The notes: generated by a model not told the origin, from the letters alone. A stretch of DNA of 64,000 nt from Pseudoalteromonas rhizosphaerae (GCF_902498845.1 NZ_CABVLM010000005.1:248001-312000), one strand, 5' to 3'; shown: positions 46,291 through 56,439, counted from the stretch's first letter. Program-made: numbers and translations.

Positions 46291-46536
46291 AACGATAAAA
46301 AATAATATAAAAAACGTACATAATTATAGTCCAAATAATCAATTTTCGTATTTTCATACAACGCGGACATTTGCTCGTTAACTTCATAACTCTCTCATAT
46401 ACAAACACAAAACAGGAACAAACAAAAAAATAACTTAACTTTTACGCCTAACCGACAGATTTATGAGATACGCGGCCGCCAATTCACGCTGTAATTTTGT
46501 ACACTAGAGGCAATTAAATTTCCGGTATTTTTAACA

Positions 46537-47589
46537 ATGTATGCAAAGCAATCTGGCAAAGCGCTATTTCCATTTATTATTACTCTACTTCTGGGGCTAT
46601 GTGTTTATCTTTATTTACCAAGTAGCCAAGGTGAGCAATCCGACTTCACAGCAAGTGCTACCCAAGTAACCGCTCACACTGTAGCAAGTGAAGAAAATGC
46701 AGTCCTCATTGAGGCTATCGGCAGTGCCCGCGCTAATCAAGCAATTTATATAAAAAGCGCACAAAATGATTACGTAACTGACATTTATTTTAAAGACGGT
46801 GATTTAGTCAGTAAAGGTCAAAAGCTCGTACAATTGCAATCGCAGCAAGAAGAACTCACCGTTAAAGAACTGGCAATTAACTTACGTGAAGAAAAACGTC
46901 AACTTGAACGCTTAACTGAGCTTTCTCGCTCTCAAGCAACCGCAAAGTCATTGCTCGAAGAGCAACTTTCTCGCGTTGATGCAACCGAAGCGCAGTTTGA
47001 AAATGCTAAAACTAAATTGGCTGAAATGACTATTTTCGCGCCTTTTTCAGGCATTTTAGGTAAGCGTCAAATCTCCGTAGGTGCTTATGTAAATAACAGC
47101 ACAATTATTACAAGTTTAGATGACATAAGCATAATTAAAGTCGATTTCAAAGTCCCAGAAAAATACCTTGCGCAATTAAACGTTGGCATGAAAGTAATGA
47201 CCCAAAATGATGCTTACCCTGAAAAAACCTTTACCGGTAAAGTAACACACGTTAGTGCACGAATTGATTCAATAACCCGCAGTGTTGAAGTCACAGCCAG
47301 CTTCGCGAATAAAAGTGGTTTATTACGCCCGGGCATGTTGCTCAATACAGCATTACAACTGAGCTCAAATCAAGCGATGATGGTGCCAGAAAAAGCGGTG
47401 ATCCCACAACAAGATAAACATTATGTTTTTCAAATTGAAGACGGAATAGCAACCAAAGTAGAGGTTCACGTTGCAGGTCGTCACAATGGCTGGGTTGCCA
47501 TTGATGAAGGTATTAGTAATGGGCAGCAAATTGTTACTGAAGGAATTATTAAAATTCGCTCAGGCAGCAAAGTTACTGTGAAGGGGTAA
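46537..47589 (+). CDS. RND efflux periplasmic adaptor (membrane fusion protein)
   Basis: Periplasmic adaptor linking an RND pump to an outer-membrane channel. The 350 residues have an N-terminal signal anchor (about 10-28), a split lipoyl/barrel-sandwich domain (IYIKSAQNDYVTDIYFKDGDLVSKGQKL and IFAPFSGILGKRQISVGAYV), a short alpha-hairpin (about 105-155) and beta-barrel and membrane-proximal domains. The short hairpin fits a TolC-type tripartite pump. It lies three bases before the permease gene. No TolC homolog is encoded here. Substrate unknown. Confidence 0.93.
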   Translation: MYAKQSGKALFPFIITLLLGLCVYLYLPSSQGEQSDFTASATQVTAHTVASEENAVLIEAIGSARANQAIYIKSAQNDYVTDIYFKDGDLVSKGQKLVQLQSQQEELTVKELAINLREEKRQLERLTELSRSQATAKSLLEEQLSRVDATEAQFENAKTKLAEMTIFAPFSGILGKRQISVGAYVNNSTIITSLDDISIIKVDFKVPEKYLAQLNVGMKVMTQNDAYPEKTFTGKVTHVSARIDSITRSVEVTASFANKSGLLRPGMLLNTALQLSSNQAMMVPEKAVIPQQDKHYVFQIEDGIATKVEVHVAGRHNGWVAIDEGISNGQQIVTEGIIKIRSGSKVTVKG

Positions 47590-47592
47590 ACT

Positions 47593-50500
47593 GTGAAAAT
47601 TACTGATACCAGTGTCAAACGCCCCGTTTTTGCAATTGTAATTAACCTACTGTTACTAACCTTTGGTTTAGTGGCTTTTTCAATGTTACCGCTGCGCGAA
47701 TATCCTGATATTGAATCACCCATAGTCAGTGTAAGCACTGAATATACGGGTGCGTCAGCCGAGATCATCGAAACAAAAATAACCCAAGTACTGGAAAACC
47801 GTATTTCCGGTATCGAAGGTATTAAAAGCATTAATTCATCAAGTAGAAATGGTCGCTCAAATATTACCATTGAATTTAATATCAGCCGTGATATTGATGC
47901 CGCATCAAACGATGTCCGTGAACGTGTAGCGCGCGCACTAGATAGCCTCCCTGAGCAAGTACGCCCGCCAGAAGTATCTAAATCTAACAGTGATGAAAGC
48001 CCTATTGCATGGTTTTTACTCAATAGCGACACGATGGATTCATTGCAACTGTCTGATTATGCACAGCGCTTTATTGTCGACCGTTTAGCTGTGGTAGATG
48101 GTGTTTCCAATGTGCGTGTTGGTGGTGAACGTAAATATGCCATGAAAATTTGGCTCAATCGCCAAGCAATGGCTGCTCGTGGCATAACCAGTAGTGACAT
48201 AGAAAACACCCTACGAACTGAAAATGTTGAGCTACCAGCTGGTGAAATTGAATCTATCGACCGTGATTTTACCGTACGAACAGCGCGTAGTTATAAAGAG
48301 CAGCGTGACTTTAAAAACTTAGTAATTAAACGTGGTGACGATGGTTACTTAGTTCGTCTTGGTGAAGTTGCTGATGTAAACTTAGAAGCCGCTGACGATG
48401 AAAGCTTATTCCGTGGTAATGGCCGCAACATGGTTGGCCTTGGTATTGTTAAACAAGCTAAGGCCAATACACTTACCGTGGTCGATAATGCCCGTGCTGA
48501 ACTTGAAAAAATCAAACGTAATCTGCCAGAAGGCACCACTATTCAAGACAGCTATGACTCGTCAATATTTATTAAAGAATCGATTAACGAGGTTTACAGT
48601 ACCTTGGCTATTTCAATGGCTTTGGTGGTATTAATTATCTTCTTATTTTTAGGGAACATTCGCGCTACCTTGATCCCAGCGGTAACAGTCCCTGTTGCGT
48701 TGGTTGGTAGCTTTATGTTCTTACTGGCGATGGGTTACTCAATTAACTTATTGACACTACTGGCGCTGGTGCTAGCAATTGGCTTGGTTGTTGATGACGC
48801 GATTGTAATGCTAGAAAACATTCACCGGCGTATCGAACTGGGCGAACCGGCTCTACTAGCTGCCTATCGTGGCGCCCGTGAGGTTGGCTTTGCAATTATT
48901 GCCACCACCTTAGTGCTGATCTCGGTGTTTGTGCCTTTGGTATTTATGGATGGCCGTATCGGCGCATTATTTACCGAGTTTGCGATGGCCGTCAGCGCTG
49001 CGGTATTCTTCTCTAGTATTACCGCATTAACACTCTCGCCAGCGTTGTGTTCATTAGTACTCAAACCATCCTCAAAAGAGAGTAAATTCAGCCAATGGAT
49101 GGACCGTATCTTTAGTAAGATTGAGCAAAGTTATAAAAACTCTTTACGCTCAAATATGACGCGTTCAGGTGGTTTAACGATCACCTTACTGCTGGCTGGT
49201 TTTGTTAGTTATTTATTGTTCCAACAAATTCCTTCAGAACTTACGCCAAAAGAAGACCGTGGTACTTTCTTTATCATGATGAGTGGCCCTGAAGGGGCTA
49301 GTTATGAAAATAACGCCGCTAACATGGCAAAAATTGAAGAACGTTTAATGCCTTATTCCGAAGCTGGCGAACTAAGTCGAGTGCTGGTACGCGTACCAGG
49401 CTGGGGTGGCAGCGGTGGTGTAGCAATTGTTGGTATGGCTGACTGGGATGAACGTAAACGTTCAACTTGGGAAGTAATGGATGAGATCAGTGCAAAAATG
49501 ACTGAAGTCACCGATGTGCGCGCGTTTGCTATTATGCGCCGTGGTATTGGTGGCGGTGGCTCATCACGGCCCATTGAGTTTGTCCTGCAAGGTAATGATT
49601 ATGCACAATTAGCTGATTGGCGAGACCGGATCATTGAACGTGCAGAGAAAAACCCAGGACTGGTGCGTATTGACCATGACTACAAAGAAACCTTTCCGCA
49701 ATTTTTGATCAGTATTGATAAAAACAAAGCGGCGGATTTAGGGATTTCAGTTTCGGATGTTGGCCGCACCCTTGAAACCATGTTAGGTCAACGCCGTGTT
49801 ACCACCTTTATTGACCGTGGTGAAGAGTACGATGTGATCTTAAAAGGCACTAAAGCTGACTTTGCTGATCCTACCGATATATCAAATATTTACTTAAAAT
49901 CTCGCAGTGATGAACTGGTTCCTCTAGATAGCTTAATTAGCTTAAAAGAAGAAGCCACTGCATCAAGGCTAAATCGTTACAACCGAATGCGTGCTATTAC
50001 TTTGAGCGCTAACCTCGCCGATGGTTACACCCTTGAAGAAGCGCTTAACTTTTTAAATAAAGTGGCAATGGAAGAAAACGAAATTGATGGCGCCATTGAT
50101 TATAAAGGTGAATCGCAATTATATTATGAAGGTGCCTCAGCGATGACGTATGTTTTCATTCTAGCGCTTACTGTTACCTTCTTAGTTTTAGCCGCTCAGT
50201 TTGAAAGCTTTATGCACCCCTTTGTGATCATGCTCACTGTGCCACTGGGTTTGATGGGCGCAATGTTTGGTTTATGGGTTGCAGGACTAACCATAAACAT
50301 TTACAGCCAAATAGGCATTGTAATGCTGATTGGTCTTAGTGCTAAGAACGGTATATTGATTGTCGAATTTACCAATCAATTGCGCGATAAAGGCGTAGAG
50401 TTTAGTGAAGCTATTTTACAAGCAGCAACCCAAAGATTGCGACCAATTATTATGACCTCTTTGACTACGGTAATGAGTGCGGTGCCACTAGTGCTAGCCT

Positions 50501-50691
50501 CAGGCCCTGGTGCAGAGAGCCGTATGGTAATTGGTGTAGTGGTGTTTACTGGCGTTATTGTCGCAACCATACTTACGCTATTTGTTGTTCCTGCGGCGTA
50601 CTATGCGCTGGCTCGCAATACTCAGTCTCCTGAGTTTTTACAACAAAAGCTCAACCAACAAGAAGCTGAAAGGCCGCTAAAAGAGCTTTAA
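47593..50691 (+). CDS. RND (HAE-1 type) multidrug efflux permease
   Basis: Proton-driven inner-membrane exporter of 1032 residues with the AcrB fold: helix 1 (about 10-30), a large periplasmic loop, helices 2-6 (about 335-490), a second loop and helices 8-12 (about 850-1010). The proton-relay aspartate pair is present in LAIGLVVDDAIVMLENIHRR. The gene is coupled to the adaptor. A heavy-metal (HME) pump is unlikely because the helix-4 motif is of the drug-exporting type. Substrates cannot be deduced. A strong terminator follows. Confidence 0.95.
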   Translation: MKITDTSVKRPVFAIVINLLLLTFGLVAFSMLPLREYPDIESPIVSVSTEYTGASAEIIETKITQVLENRISGIEGIKSINSSSRNGRSNITIEFNISRDIDAASNDVRERVARALDSLPEQVRPPEVSKSNSDESPIAWFLLNSDTMDSLQLSDYAQRFIVDRLAVVDGVSNVRVGGERKYAMKIWLNRQAMAARGITSSDIENTLRTENVELPAGEIESIDRDFTVRTARSYKEQRDFKNLVIKRGDDGYLVRLGEVADVNLEAADDESLFRGNGRNMVGLGIVKQAKANTLTVVDNARAELEKIKRNLPEGTTIQDSYDSSIFIKESINEVYSTLAISMALVVLIIFLFLGNIRATLIPAVTVPVALVGSFMFLLAMGYSINLLTLLALVLAIGLVVDDAIVMLENIHRRIELGEPALLAAYRGAREVGFAIIATTLVLISVFVPLVFMDGRIGALFTEFAMAVSAAVFFSSITALTLSPALCSLVLKPSSKESKFSQWMDRIFSKIEQSYKNSLRSNMTRSGGLTITLLLAGFVSYLLFQQIPSELTPKEDRGTFFIMMSGPEGASYENNAANMAKIEERLMPYSEAGELSRVLVRVPGWGGSGGVAIVGMADWDERKRSTWEVMDEISAKMTEVTDVRAFAIMRRGIGGGGSSRPIEFVLQGNDYAQLADWRDRIIERAEKNPGLVRIDHDYKETFPQFLISIDKNKAADLGISVSDVGRTLETMLGQRRVTTFIDRGEEYDVILKGTKADFADPTDISNIYLKSRSDELVPLDSLISLKEEATASRLNRYNRMRAITLSANLADGYTLEEALNFLNKVAMEENEIDGAIDYKGESQLYYEGASAMTYVFILALTVTFLVLAAQFESFMHPFVIMLTVPLGLMGAMFGLWVAGLTINIYSQIGIVMLIGLSAKNGILIVEFTNQLRDKGVEFSEAILQAATQRLRPIIMTSLTTVMSAVPLVLASGPGAESRMVIGVVVFTGVIVATILTLFVVPAAYYALARNTQSPEFLQQKLNQQEAERPLKEL

Positions 50692-50698
50692 TCTCATC

Positions 50699-50731
50699 GT
50701 AGCGTTGCAAACCCATAGCAACGCTACTTTT
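50699..50731 (+). terminator. Rho-independent terminator after the RND operon
   Basis: A perfect 10-bp stem (GTAGCGTTGC and GCAACGCTAC) with a 9-nt loop and four T, beginning seven bases after the permease stop. Confidence 0.88.
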
Positions 50732-50840
50732 CACTTCCACACACTTCCCTGCTGTAATTAAATGAAATAATAAACCACCTTGCTCGTTCTTCTGATACGC
50801 TAGATCATCCGTGTAATTTAATAGCTTTAAGGAACAACTA

Positions 50841-51374
50841 ATGAGTATAACAAATGAAACAGCAACATTTGGTGGTGGCTGCTTTTGGTGTATTGATGCC
50901 GCGTTTAGGCGCGTGAAAGGCGTTTTACAAGTAAGCTCTGGCTATACTGGCGGCGAAACAACTGAGCCTACGTATAAACAAATTTGCACTGGCCTCACCG
51001 GCCACGCAGAGGTTGTACAGATTAAGTTTGACAGTAACCTGATAAGCTATGAAACCTTACTGGCGATGTTTTTTACCCTGCATGATGCCACTCAGCTAAA
51101 CCGCCAAGGTAATGATATAGGTACCCAATATCGAAGTGTGATTTATTATCATGATAGCGAGCAGCAAGCGCAAACTAATCAATATATTGCAAAATTACAA
51201 AGCCAAATACGCGAAGATATCGTCACTGAAGTTAGCCCTGCAACCACTTACTACCCTGCAGAGCAGTATCACCAAGACTACTACAACGAAAACCCTGAGC
51301 AGCGTTATTGCAGCTTATTGATTGAACCTAAACTGAAAAAGTTTGAGAAATTTTTTATAGACTCTTTGATTTAG
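50841..51374 (+). CDS. msrA: Peptide methionine-S-sulfoxide reductase MsrA
   Basis: Reduces methionine-S-sulfoxide in proteins, using Cys14 as the catalytic residue in the motif GGGCFWCIDAAF. Cys17 in the same motif may act in resolving or stabilising the intermediate, as many MsrA proteins have Gly there. The 177 residues also contain VSSGYTGG, GHAEVVQIKFD, HDATQLNRQGNDIGTQYRS and the C-terminal YHQDYYNENP. Single gene with AAGGAAC upstream. Confidence 0.95.
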   Translation: MSITNETATFGGGCFWCIDAAFRRVKGVLQVSSGYTGGETTEPTYKQICTGLTGHAEVVQIKFDSNLISYETLLAMFFTLHDATQLNRQGNDIGTQYRSVIYYHDSEQQAQTNQYIAKLQSQIREDIVTEVSPATTYYPAEQYHQDYYNENPEQRYCSLLIEPKLKKFEKFFIDSLI

Positions 51375-51415
51375 ATTAAATAAGTAAATACCAAAAAGAA
51401 AATTTAACTACGAAA

Positions 51416-51449
51416 AGCCTCCAGCCATAATCATAGTAGGAGGTTTTAA
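51416..51449. terminator. Weak bidirectional hairpin between msrA and the convergent AT-rich pair
   Basis: CCTCC and GGAGG arms flanked by A and T runs, with a 16-nt loop, lie between convergent genes. The stem is short and interrupted on one side. Confidence 0.35.
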
Positions 51450-51457
51450 AATTAATT

Positions 51458-52261
51458 TTATAAAGAGTTCGTTCGACCAAAACTTTCTAATTTAATATTT
51501 TCTTCATTAACTAAATTTTCAATTCTTTCTAATTCAGAGGCATCCAGCTCAACCTGACTTTTATTAATATAACTAGAAATAACGTCTTTATCGTATATTA
51601 GATCACCTTTTCTTTGTAAATAGTATGATAAAAAGTATTGAAGATAAGCATCATCTGTAACTTTAAGTAAAGAAAGTATCTCTGGAGAAATTGAATAACC
51701 TTTTTCAATCCCTTCAAATACCAACTCTTTATAACGAGTGAATTTCCTTGGCGTATATTTCATGAATAACTTTAAAGAATCTTCATTATCGTATTCAGAA
51801 TGATGTTTAAAGATTAAATAAATCATCTCATCATAGTTAATCGAAGTTTTATTACAAGACTTAATTAGAGCTACTGCATCATTATAATCCATTGAATTTG
51901 AGAGATGATAATTTGCCAAAAAATCCTCATCACTCTCATATCCACGTAAAGCTTTGCACTCCATGTTTAATGATATAAAATTGGATATTCTTTTTGTCTC
52001 ATCAAAAAAAGTAATATCACTATACTCAGTTAACTTTCCTAAACCATAGCTATCCTTAACTTCTACTTCTTGAAAATTACCATTTTCATTTAAAATTTCA
52101 GGCTTGATTAGCCCCTTTTCAATGTTTGCGTTAGTAATGTTAGTACTTTTATTAATATTGACCTGTTTAACAGTCAATAAATCACTACCTTTCTCTTTAT
52201 TAAAAATATAAAATGAAAATATAAAAGAAGCTAGCAATAAAAAAAATATATATTTATTCAA
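51458..52261 (-). CDS. Uncharacterised membrane-anchored protein, AT-rich
   Basis: I do not recognise the family. The 267 residues start with a single N-terminal transmembrane or uncleaved signal segment (about 4-20). A charged, mostly helical extracytoplasmic part follows, rich in Asp, Glu, Asn and Lys. TTG 52261 is the start, overlapping the stop of the upstream gene by eight bases, with AAGG upstream. The pair is strongly AT-rich compared with neighbouring genes, which suggests recent acquisition. Confidence 0.65.
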   Translation of the reverse strand: MNKYIFFLLLASFIFSFYIFNKEKGSDLLTVKQVNINKSTNITNANIEKGLIKPEILNENGNFQEVEVKDSYGLGKLTEYSDITFFDETKRISNFISLNMECKALRGYESDEDFLANYHLSNSMDYNDAVALIKSCNKTSINYDEMIYLIFKHHSEYDNEDSLKLFMKYTPRKFTRYKELVFEGIEKGYSISPEILSLLKVTDDAYLQYFLSYYLQRKGDLIYDKDVISSYINKSQVELDASELERIENLVNEENIKLESFGRTNSL

Positions 52262-53270
52262 AAATCTTGCCTTGCTTAATTGTTGTTAAGTCGCCATCAG
52301 AGACTACTATTTTATATGTAAGGCTCTTCCTATCAGAATAATAAAATCCAGGAAACCATGGGTTCTTATTATCGCTAGGGTTAGAAATCTTCTTACCATC
52401 CTTAAAAATTTCTAGTTCATAAAAGAGGTTATCACTATCCGTATGATCATCACTTAGAATAGGCGCAGCTTGCATAATAAGTAAACCATCAGGTAACTCT
52501 CTAAGGCCAGTACGAATTTGTACAACTTTTGGCCTTGTATTTTTTTCCACTTGGACCACAGCCGCACCACAGCCATAAACTCCCATATCTTTCCCCCAAG
52601 TAGGCTTAAATTTTGTTCCATCATATGAATAGTTTCCTGCACCATCATGCCCAAAACTTGTACTAATGCTAAAGCCAAAATCATAATCAGAATAAACGAC
52701 TCCCAAAATATTTTTTTCACCTATGGTGTCAAATGTGTAATGATGATTATAATCGTGAGAACTGTTATTTTGAATTACATCAAGATTAATACCTTCAGAA
52801 ATAAACCACGAATATTTAAAACTTGCAAATTGTTTTAAACCTGCGCTTTTATAATTCTTACTCTCTATCTCAAATGGCACACCTGTAGATACCATATACT
52901 TTTTAACTGCAATATCTTTCTCAACGGGATAATCAGACCAAAGAGTAGTATTTATTGAACTTTTCTTAGTATTAACCCATGGGGCCAACCATTTAGATCT
53001 TTTATCATGACCACAAATGCCCACTTCCCAATTAAAGCTATTATATGTTAACTCAGGTTTAAATGAGCCAATTAATATCATTGCATTTTGATCCGGCACT
53101 TCTCTTTTTTTATCTGCATAAGCATTTGCTCGCTCTAAAAGCCAGCTAAATGCCCACTGCCATGAGTATTTATCATATGACTCTTGAAGTATATAAGTAT
53201 TATTATTCGCCACCACACTGAATGACAAAGGTAAAAAAACAGATAAAGCAATAAAGTTCTTTATTAACAT
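52254..53270 (-). CDS. Uncharacterised exported protein, AT-rich
   Basis: I do not recognise the family. The 338 residues have a clear Sec signal peptide (FIALSVFLPLSFSVVA, cleavage near residue 22). The mature part is aromatic-rich and appears beta-rich (YDKYSWQWAFSWLLERANAY, SFNWEVGICGHDKRSKW, SFGHDGAGNYSYDG). Two Cys residues (in GICGH and VYGCGA) could form a disulfide. It overlaps the next gene by eight bases. The two products are probably a secreted protein and its membrane-anchored partner, but no function can be assigned. Confidence 0.65.
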   Translation of the reverse strand: MLIKNFIALSVFLPLSFSVVANNNTYILQESYDKYSWQWAFSWLLERANAYADKKREVPDQNAMILIGSFKPELTYNSFNWEVGICGHDKRSKWLAPWVNTKKSSINTTLWSDYPVEKDIAVKKYMVSTGVPFEIESKNYKSAGLKQFASFKYSWFISEGINLDVIQNNSSHDYNHHYTFDTIGEKNILGVVYSDYDFGFSISTSFGHDGAGNYSYDGTKFKPTWGKDMGVYGCGAAVVQVEKNTRPKVVQIRTGLRELPDGLLIMQAAPILSDDHTDSDNLFYELEIFKDGKKISNPSDNKNPWFPGFYYSDRKSLTYKIVVSDGDLTTIKQGKIFE

Positions 53271-53574
53271 AACAATCCATAGTAAATAAAACAGGTACTA
53301 ACTATAACGCAACAAAAAATACATTTCAATTAAATTAAATTAAATTAAATTAAAACCATTATAAAAATATACATATAATTTTTTACGTTCAATAAAATAA
53401 GCAATAAATCTTCTATTATTCATCCATTAATCTTAAAATTTACTGATTCACATTGAAAACATTAAGAATACTTCACACTATTAATAATGAAAAATAATTT
53501 AACCAAGGGTTTTGTTTAAGCTAGAATACTTAAAAGCCAAAACCCTCAATGCGGTGTGATATAACCCAAAAAGA
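53271..53574. other. AT-rich gene-free spacer with a (TTAAA)5 tandem
   Basis: The 304-bp gap between the exported-protein gene and the btuB-like gene, both on the minus strand. It contains five tandem copies of TTAAA at 53330-53354. Otherwise it is AT-rich sequence with no ORF and no strong terminator. The promoter of the AT-rich pair presumably lies here, but I cannot pick a convincing one. Confidence 0.6.
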
Positions 53575-55410
53575 CTAAAACCGATAACTGGCGCCAACAA
53601 AGAAGCGACGGTCAGCGGTATTGTAGTAAAACACTTCGCCGCTTGTGGAGTCTATGCTTGAATCAACGGCGTTGTATTGTTTATCGAATAAGTTCTCGAC
53701 TCGCAATGACAGTGACACCGATTGACTGAGTTGGTAATTTGCGGCCAAATTCCATAAAGTATAAGAGCTTAACTGAGTTACTTTTCCTTGACGATCGCTG
53801 CGGTACTGCATTTCAAAACCAGCATCAAAATCGCCCCACTGTTTCGTAACTGACCAATTTACTGTACGTGGCGAAACATACGTTTGAGCAGTACCTGTTT
53901 CTTTGTTCTCAGCATCTAAATAAGTAAAATTAAACTGATTATCAAAGCCTAATATTTCATTAGCAAAGCTAAACTCAACACCTTCATGGCGAGCTTCATT
54001 TATATTAGCTGGCTGCCAATCACCAGCTGCATTAGGTGCCCACGCAATTAGATTTTCAATATCATTTCTGAATATCGATATGTCCACCTTTGCTTGAGAA
54101 AAATCAAGGCTCAGGCCAAGCTCTTGATTAACCGATTTTTCTGGGACTAAATCTGGGTTACCTGACATTGGATAATACAGGTCATTAAATGTTGGCGCTT
54201 TAAAGCCCGTACTTTGACTTACTCTAAATGTTGCATTTTCATGCAAGTGATAGCCAATAGCTGCTGTATAAGTTGTTTCATCGCCAAAATATTGGTCGTC
54301 ATCATAACGAACTGCTAAATTAGCTAAAAATTGCTCATTATCATAATAACCACCAATGTAGCCGGCGAACACCTCACGGCTATTTTGTGCATAATCACCT
54401 GATGTCCCTGAAATATCATCCTTATACCAGTTTAAACCACTGTTGATATCGAATTCCGCATTAACTATATAAAGAGCATTGTAATCAATCTGAGAACGCT
54501 TAGTGTCGAATACATCCACAACGGTACCGCCAGTATAATCTACGCGCGCATTTTCTGAACCATCCCTTGATAACGCTATATCGACAGAATGTTGTTGATC
54601 TGTGAACGACTTTTCCCACCCAAAAGCTAATTGATAGTTTTCAAATTCATTATTTTCTACGGTACTTGTAACAGGCGAAAACGCACTGTCGTATTGAGCA
54701 TAGCCTTCGCTGTATTGCCCTTTCGCAGTTAATTCCCCTAACAATTCATCGGCATATTGAATGTTAAAGCCAATGTTTTTGTTTTCATAACCATCTTCAT
54801 CCGGCGCTACACCTTGCAATACGTCAAAACCATCGGTTTTTTCAAATCCAGCATTAAACGATGCTGTAACGGCATCAACTACCGCTGTACCAGCGACTTG
54901 ATAATTTTGATAAGCGTCTGACCCAAATGTTGCATTTAGCGTTAATAGCTGCTCTTTACGAGTAATGATATTAATCACACCGGCAAGAGCATCAGAACCA
55001 TATACAGCTGCACGCGAGCCTTTAACTATCTCAATGCGCTCTATTGAATTAAGAGGAATATTACTAATTGATGTATAACCAAGGGTTGCTGATCCGGTAC
55101 GAATACCGTCTACTAAAATCAAGGTATGACGCGAACTTGAACCACGAAGCGATACACCAGAGTTTTGCCCAAAGCCACCATTGGAATTTATTTGAAAACC
55201 TACTTGTGTTGCTAACAAACTTGGTAAATCACGGACATTACTTGTTTCGATATCACTGCGCTCAATAACAGTAACACTGGCAAGAACATCAGTAATTGAT
55301 TGCTCAAATTTATTGGCTGTGACGGTAATATGCTCAATTGATTGCTCTGCAGACACAGAAAAAGACAACGCAGCGGCAATTGCTACGCCTAGAGTAGATT
55401 TGTTTAACAT
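53575..55410 (-). CDS. btuB: TonB-dependent vitamin B12 receptor, BtuB-like
   Basis: Outer-membrane receptor that imports cobalamin with TonB energy. ATG 55410 is used (AGGGG six bases upstream); the longer frame would start inside the riboswitch. The 611-residue product has a signal peptide (MLNKSTLGVAIAAALSFSVSA) and a TonB-box-like EHITVTANK. The plug (about 45-150) has the typical SLRGSSSRHTLILVDGIR and RIEIVKGSRAAVYGSDALAGVINIIT. A 22-strand barrel ends FFVGASYRF. The cobalamin riboswitch upstream supports B12 or another corrinoid as substrate. Confidence 0.93.
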   Translation of the reverse strand: MLNKSTLGVAIAAALSFSVSAEQSIEHITVTANKFEQSITDVLASVTVIERSDIETSNVRDLPSLLATQVGFQINSNGGFGQNSGVSLRGSSSRHTLILVDGIRTGSATLGYTSISNIPLNSIERIEIVKGSRAAVYGSDALAGVINIITRKEQLLTLNATFGSDAYQNYQVAGTAVVDAVTASFNAGFEKTDGFDVLQGVAPDEDGYENKNIGFNIQYADELLGELTAKGQYSEGYAQYDSAFSPVTSTVENNEFENYQLAFGWEKSFTDQQHSVDIALSRDGSENARVDYTGGTVVDVFDTKRSQIDYNALYIVNAEFDINSGLNWYKDDISGTSGDYAQNSREVFAGYIGGYYDNEQFLANLAVRYDDDQYFGDETTYTAAIGYHLHENATFRVSQSTGFKAPTFNDLYYPMSGNPDLVPEKSVNQELGLSLDFSQAKVDISIFRNDIENLIAWAPNAAGDWQPANINEARHEGVEFSFANEILGFDNQFNFTYLDAENKETGTAQTYVSPRTVNWSVTKQWGDFDAGFEMQYRSDRQGKVTQLSSYTLWNLAANYQLSQSVSLSLRVENLFDKQYNAVDSSIDSTSGEVFYYNTADRRFFVGASYRF

Positions 55411-55461
55411 GATATCCCCTGACCCGCGCCCACCGCACAAGTGATAGTAAATTGACTTCAA

Positions 55462-55630
55462 GGCCGGTCTCCGGACTTAACATAACTCGCTAATAAATTT
55501 AGCTAAAAGTATGTATCACCGTTGCGGGGGCAGTGTTGGACTTCGTTTATATCCTATAAACGCCACCAACTTCCCGATTATCTTGCTTTACTTAATCAAC
55601 AACCTTGAAAAGTAACCACAAGCACCTTGA
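55462..55630 (-). ncRNA. Cobalamin riboswitch
   Basis: In the btuB leader on the minus strand, conserved elements follow in order: GGTGCTTG, GGGAAG...GGTG, the core ACTGCCCCCGCAACGGT, and the B12 box AGTCCGGAGACCGGCC at 55462-55477. The spacing matches class I adenosylcobalamin aptamers. The box ends about 50 bases before the btuB start codon. No intrinsic terminator is visible in that interval, so control is probably at translation by hiding AGGGG. Confidence 0.93.
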
Positions 55631-55729
55631 AAATAGGCCGCTATTGTGATTATTTTAAGCACAAAAGTCAATGGACGGCTATACATCTAAATACTCTAGG
55701 TTCTAGGAATAACCATAAGTTCTAAACTA

Positions 55730-55767
55730 AAAAAGCCAAACTACATTGCTGCAATTTGGCTTTTTCT
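55730..55767 (-). terminator. Rho-independent terminator after yajQ
   Basis: AAAAAGCCAAA and TTTGGCTTTTT form an 11-bp stem with a 14-nt loop and T-rich ends. It lies between yajQ and the btuB leader. Confidence 0.8.
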
Positions 55768-55795
55768 AGCACCTAGAAACCTAGCTCCTAGCTTT

Positions 55796-56278
55796 CTAAT
55801 CTCTAAAGTTTTTAAACTGAAATGGTTGCCCTAAATCAGCACTGCGTACTACTTGCATGGCTTCTTGTAGGTCATCACGTTTTTTGCCCGTTACACGTAC
55901 TTCTTCGCCTTGGATCGCGGCTTGTACTTTCACTTTAGAGTCTTTAATGGCTTTAACTACTTTTTTAGCCATATCTTTTTCGATACCTTGCTTTAGCGCA
56001 ACATTACGGAAAACATTTTTTCCCGCACGTGAAATATCTTGCAGCTCTAAACTTGATACGTCCATACCGCGCTTTGATATTTTGCTCGCTAAAATATCAA
56101 ACAACTGCATAACCTGTGAATCAGCTTCTGCTTTTAGTTTAATGGTTTTATCATTAAGCTCTATTGACGCATCAACGCCTCTAAAATCAAAGCGAGTTTC
56201 AAGTTCACGGTTAGCGTTATCAACAGCATTTTTTGCTTCGTTCATTTCGACTTCCGAAACAATGTCAAATGAAGGCAT
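55796..56278 (-). CDS. yajQ: YajQ-family nucleotide-binding protein
   Basis: Cytoplasmic protein of 160 residues beginning [25 protein letters not shown] with the family's RFDFRG. It is made of two ferredoxin-like halves, and the [30 protein letters not shown] stretch is diagnostic. Relatives bind nucleotides, and in Xanthomonas a member binds cyclic-di-GMP. The association with panE and thiI is conserved in Gammaproteobacteria. It is divergent from the vanZ-like gene. Confidence 0.93.
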   Translation of the reverse strand: MPSFDIVSEVEMNEAKNAVDNANRELETRFDFRGVDASIELNDKTIKLKAEADSQVMQLFDILASKISKRGMDVSSLELQDISRAGKNVFRNVALKQGIEKDMAKKVVKAIKDSKVKVQAAIQGEEVRVTGKKRDDLQEAMQVVRSADLGQPFQFKNFRD

Positions 56279-56439
56279 AAGTCTCTCCTAGCAAGATATT
56301 TTTAATTCAAATTTATATTGTCGATAATTATACTATATAAATTTTATAAATCTTTACACTTTTCTATGCTTTGTTCAGCTGCGATACGAAATTTGTTTGA
56401 TATACTACGGCTCTATTTTTAAACGATTTAGGATTTTTC

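Noticed and set aside
55411..55461. Upstream start for the btuB-like gene
   Set aside because: It would begin next to the B12 box of the riboswitch. The signal peptide begins at ATG 55410 with AGGGG before it.
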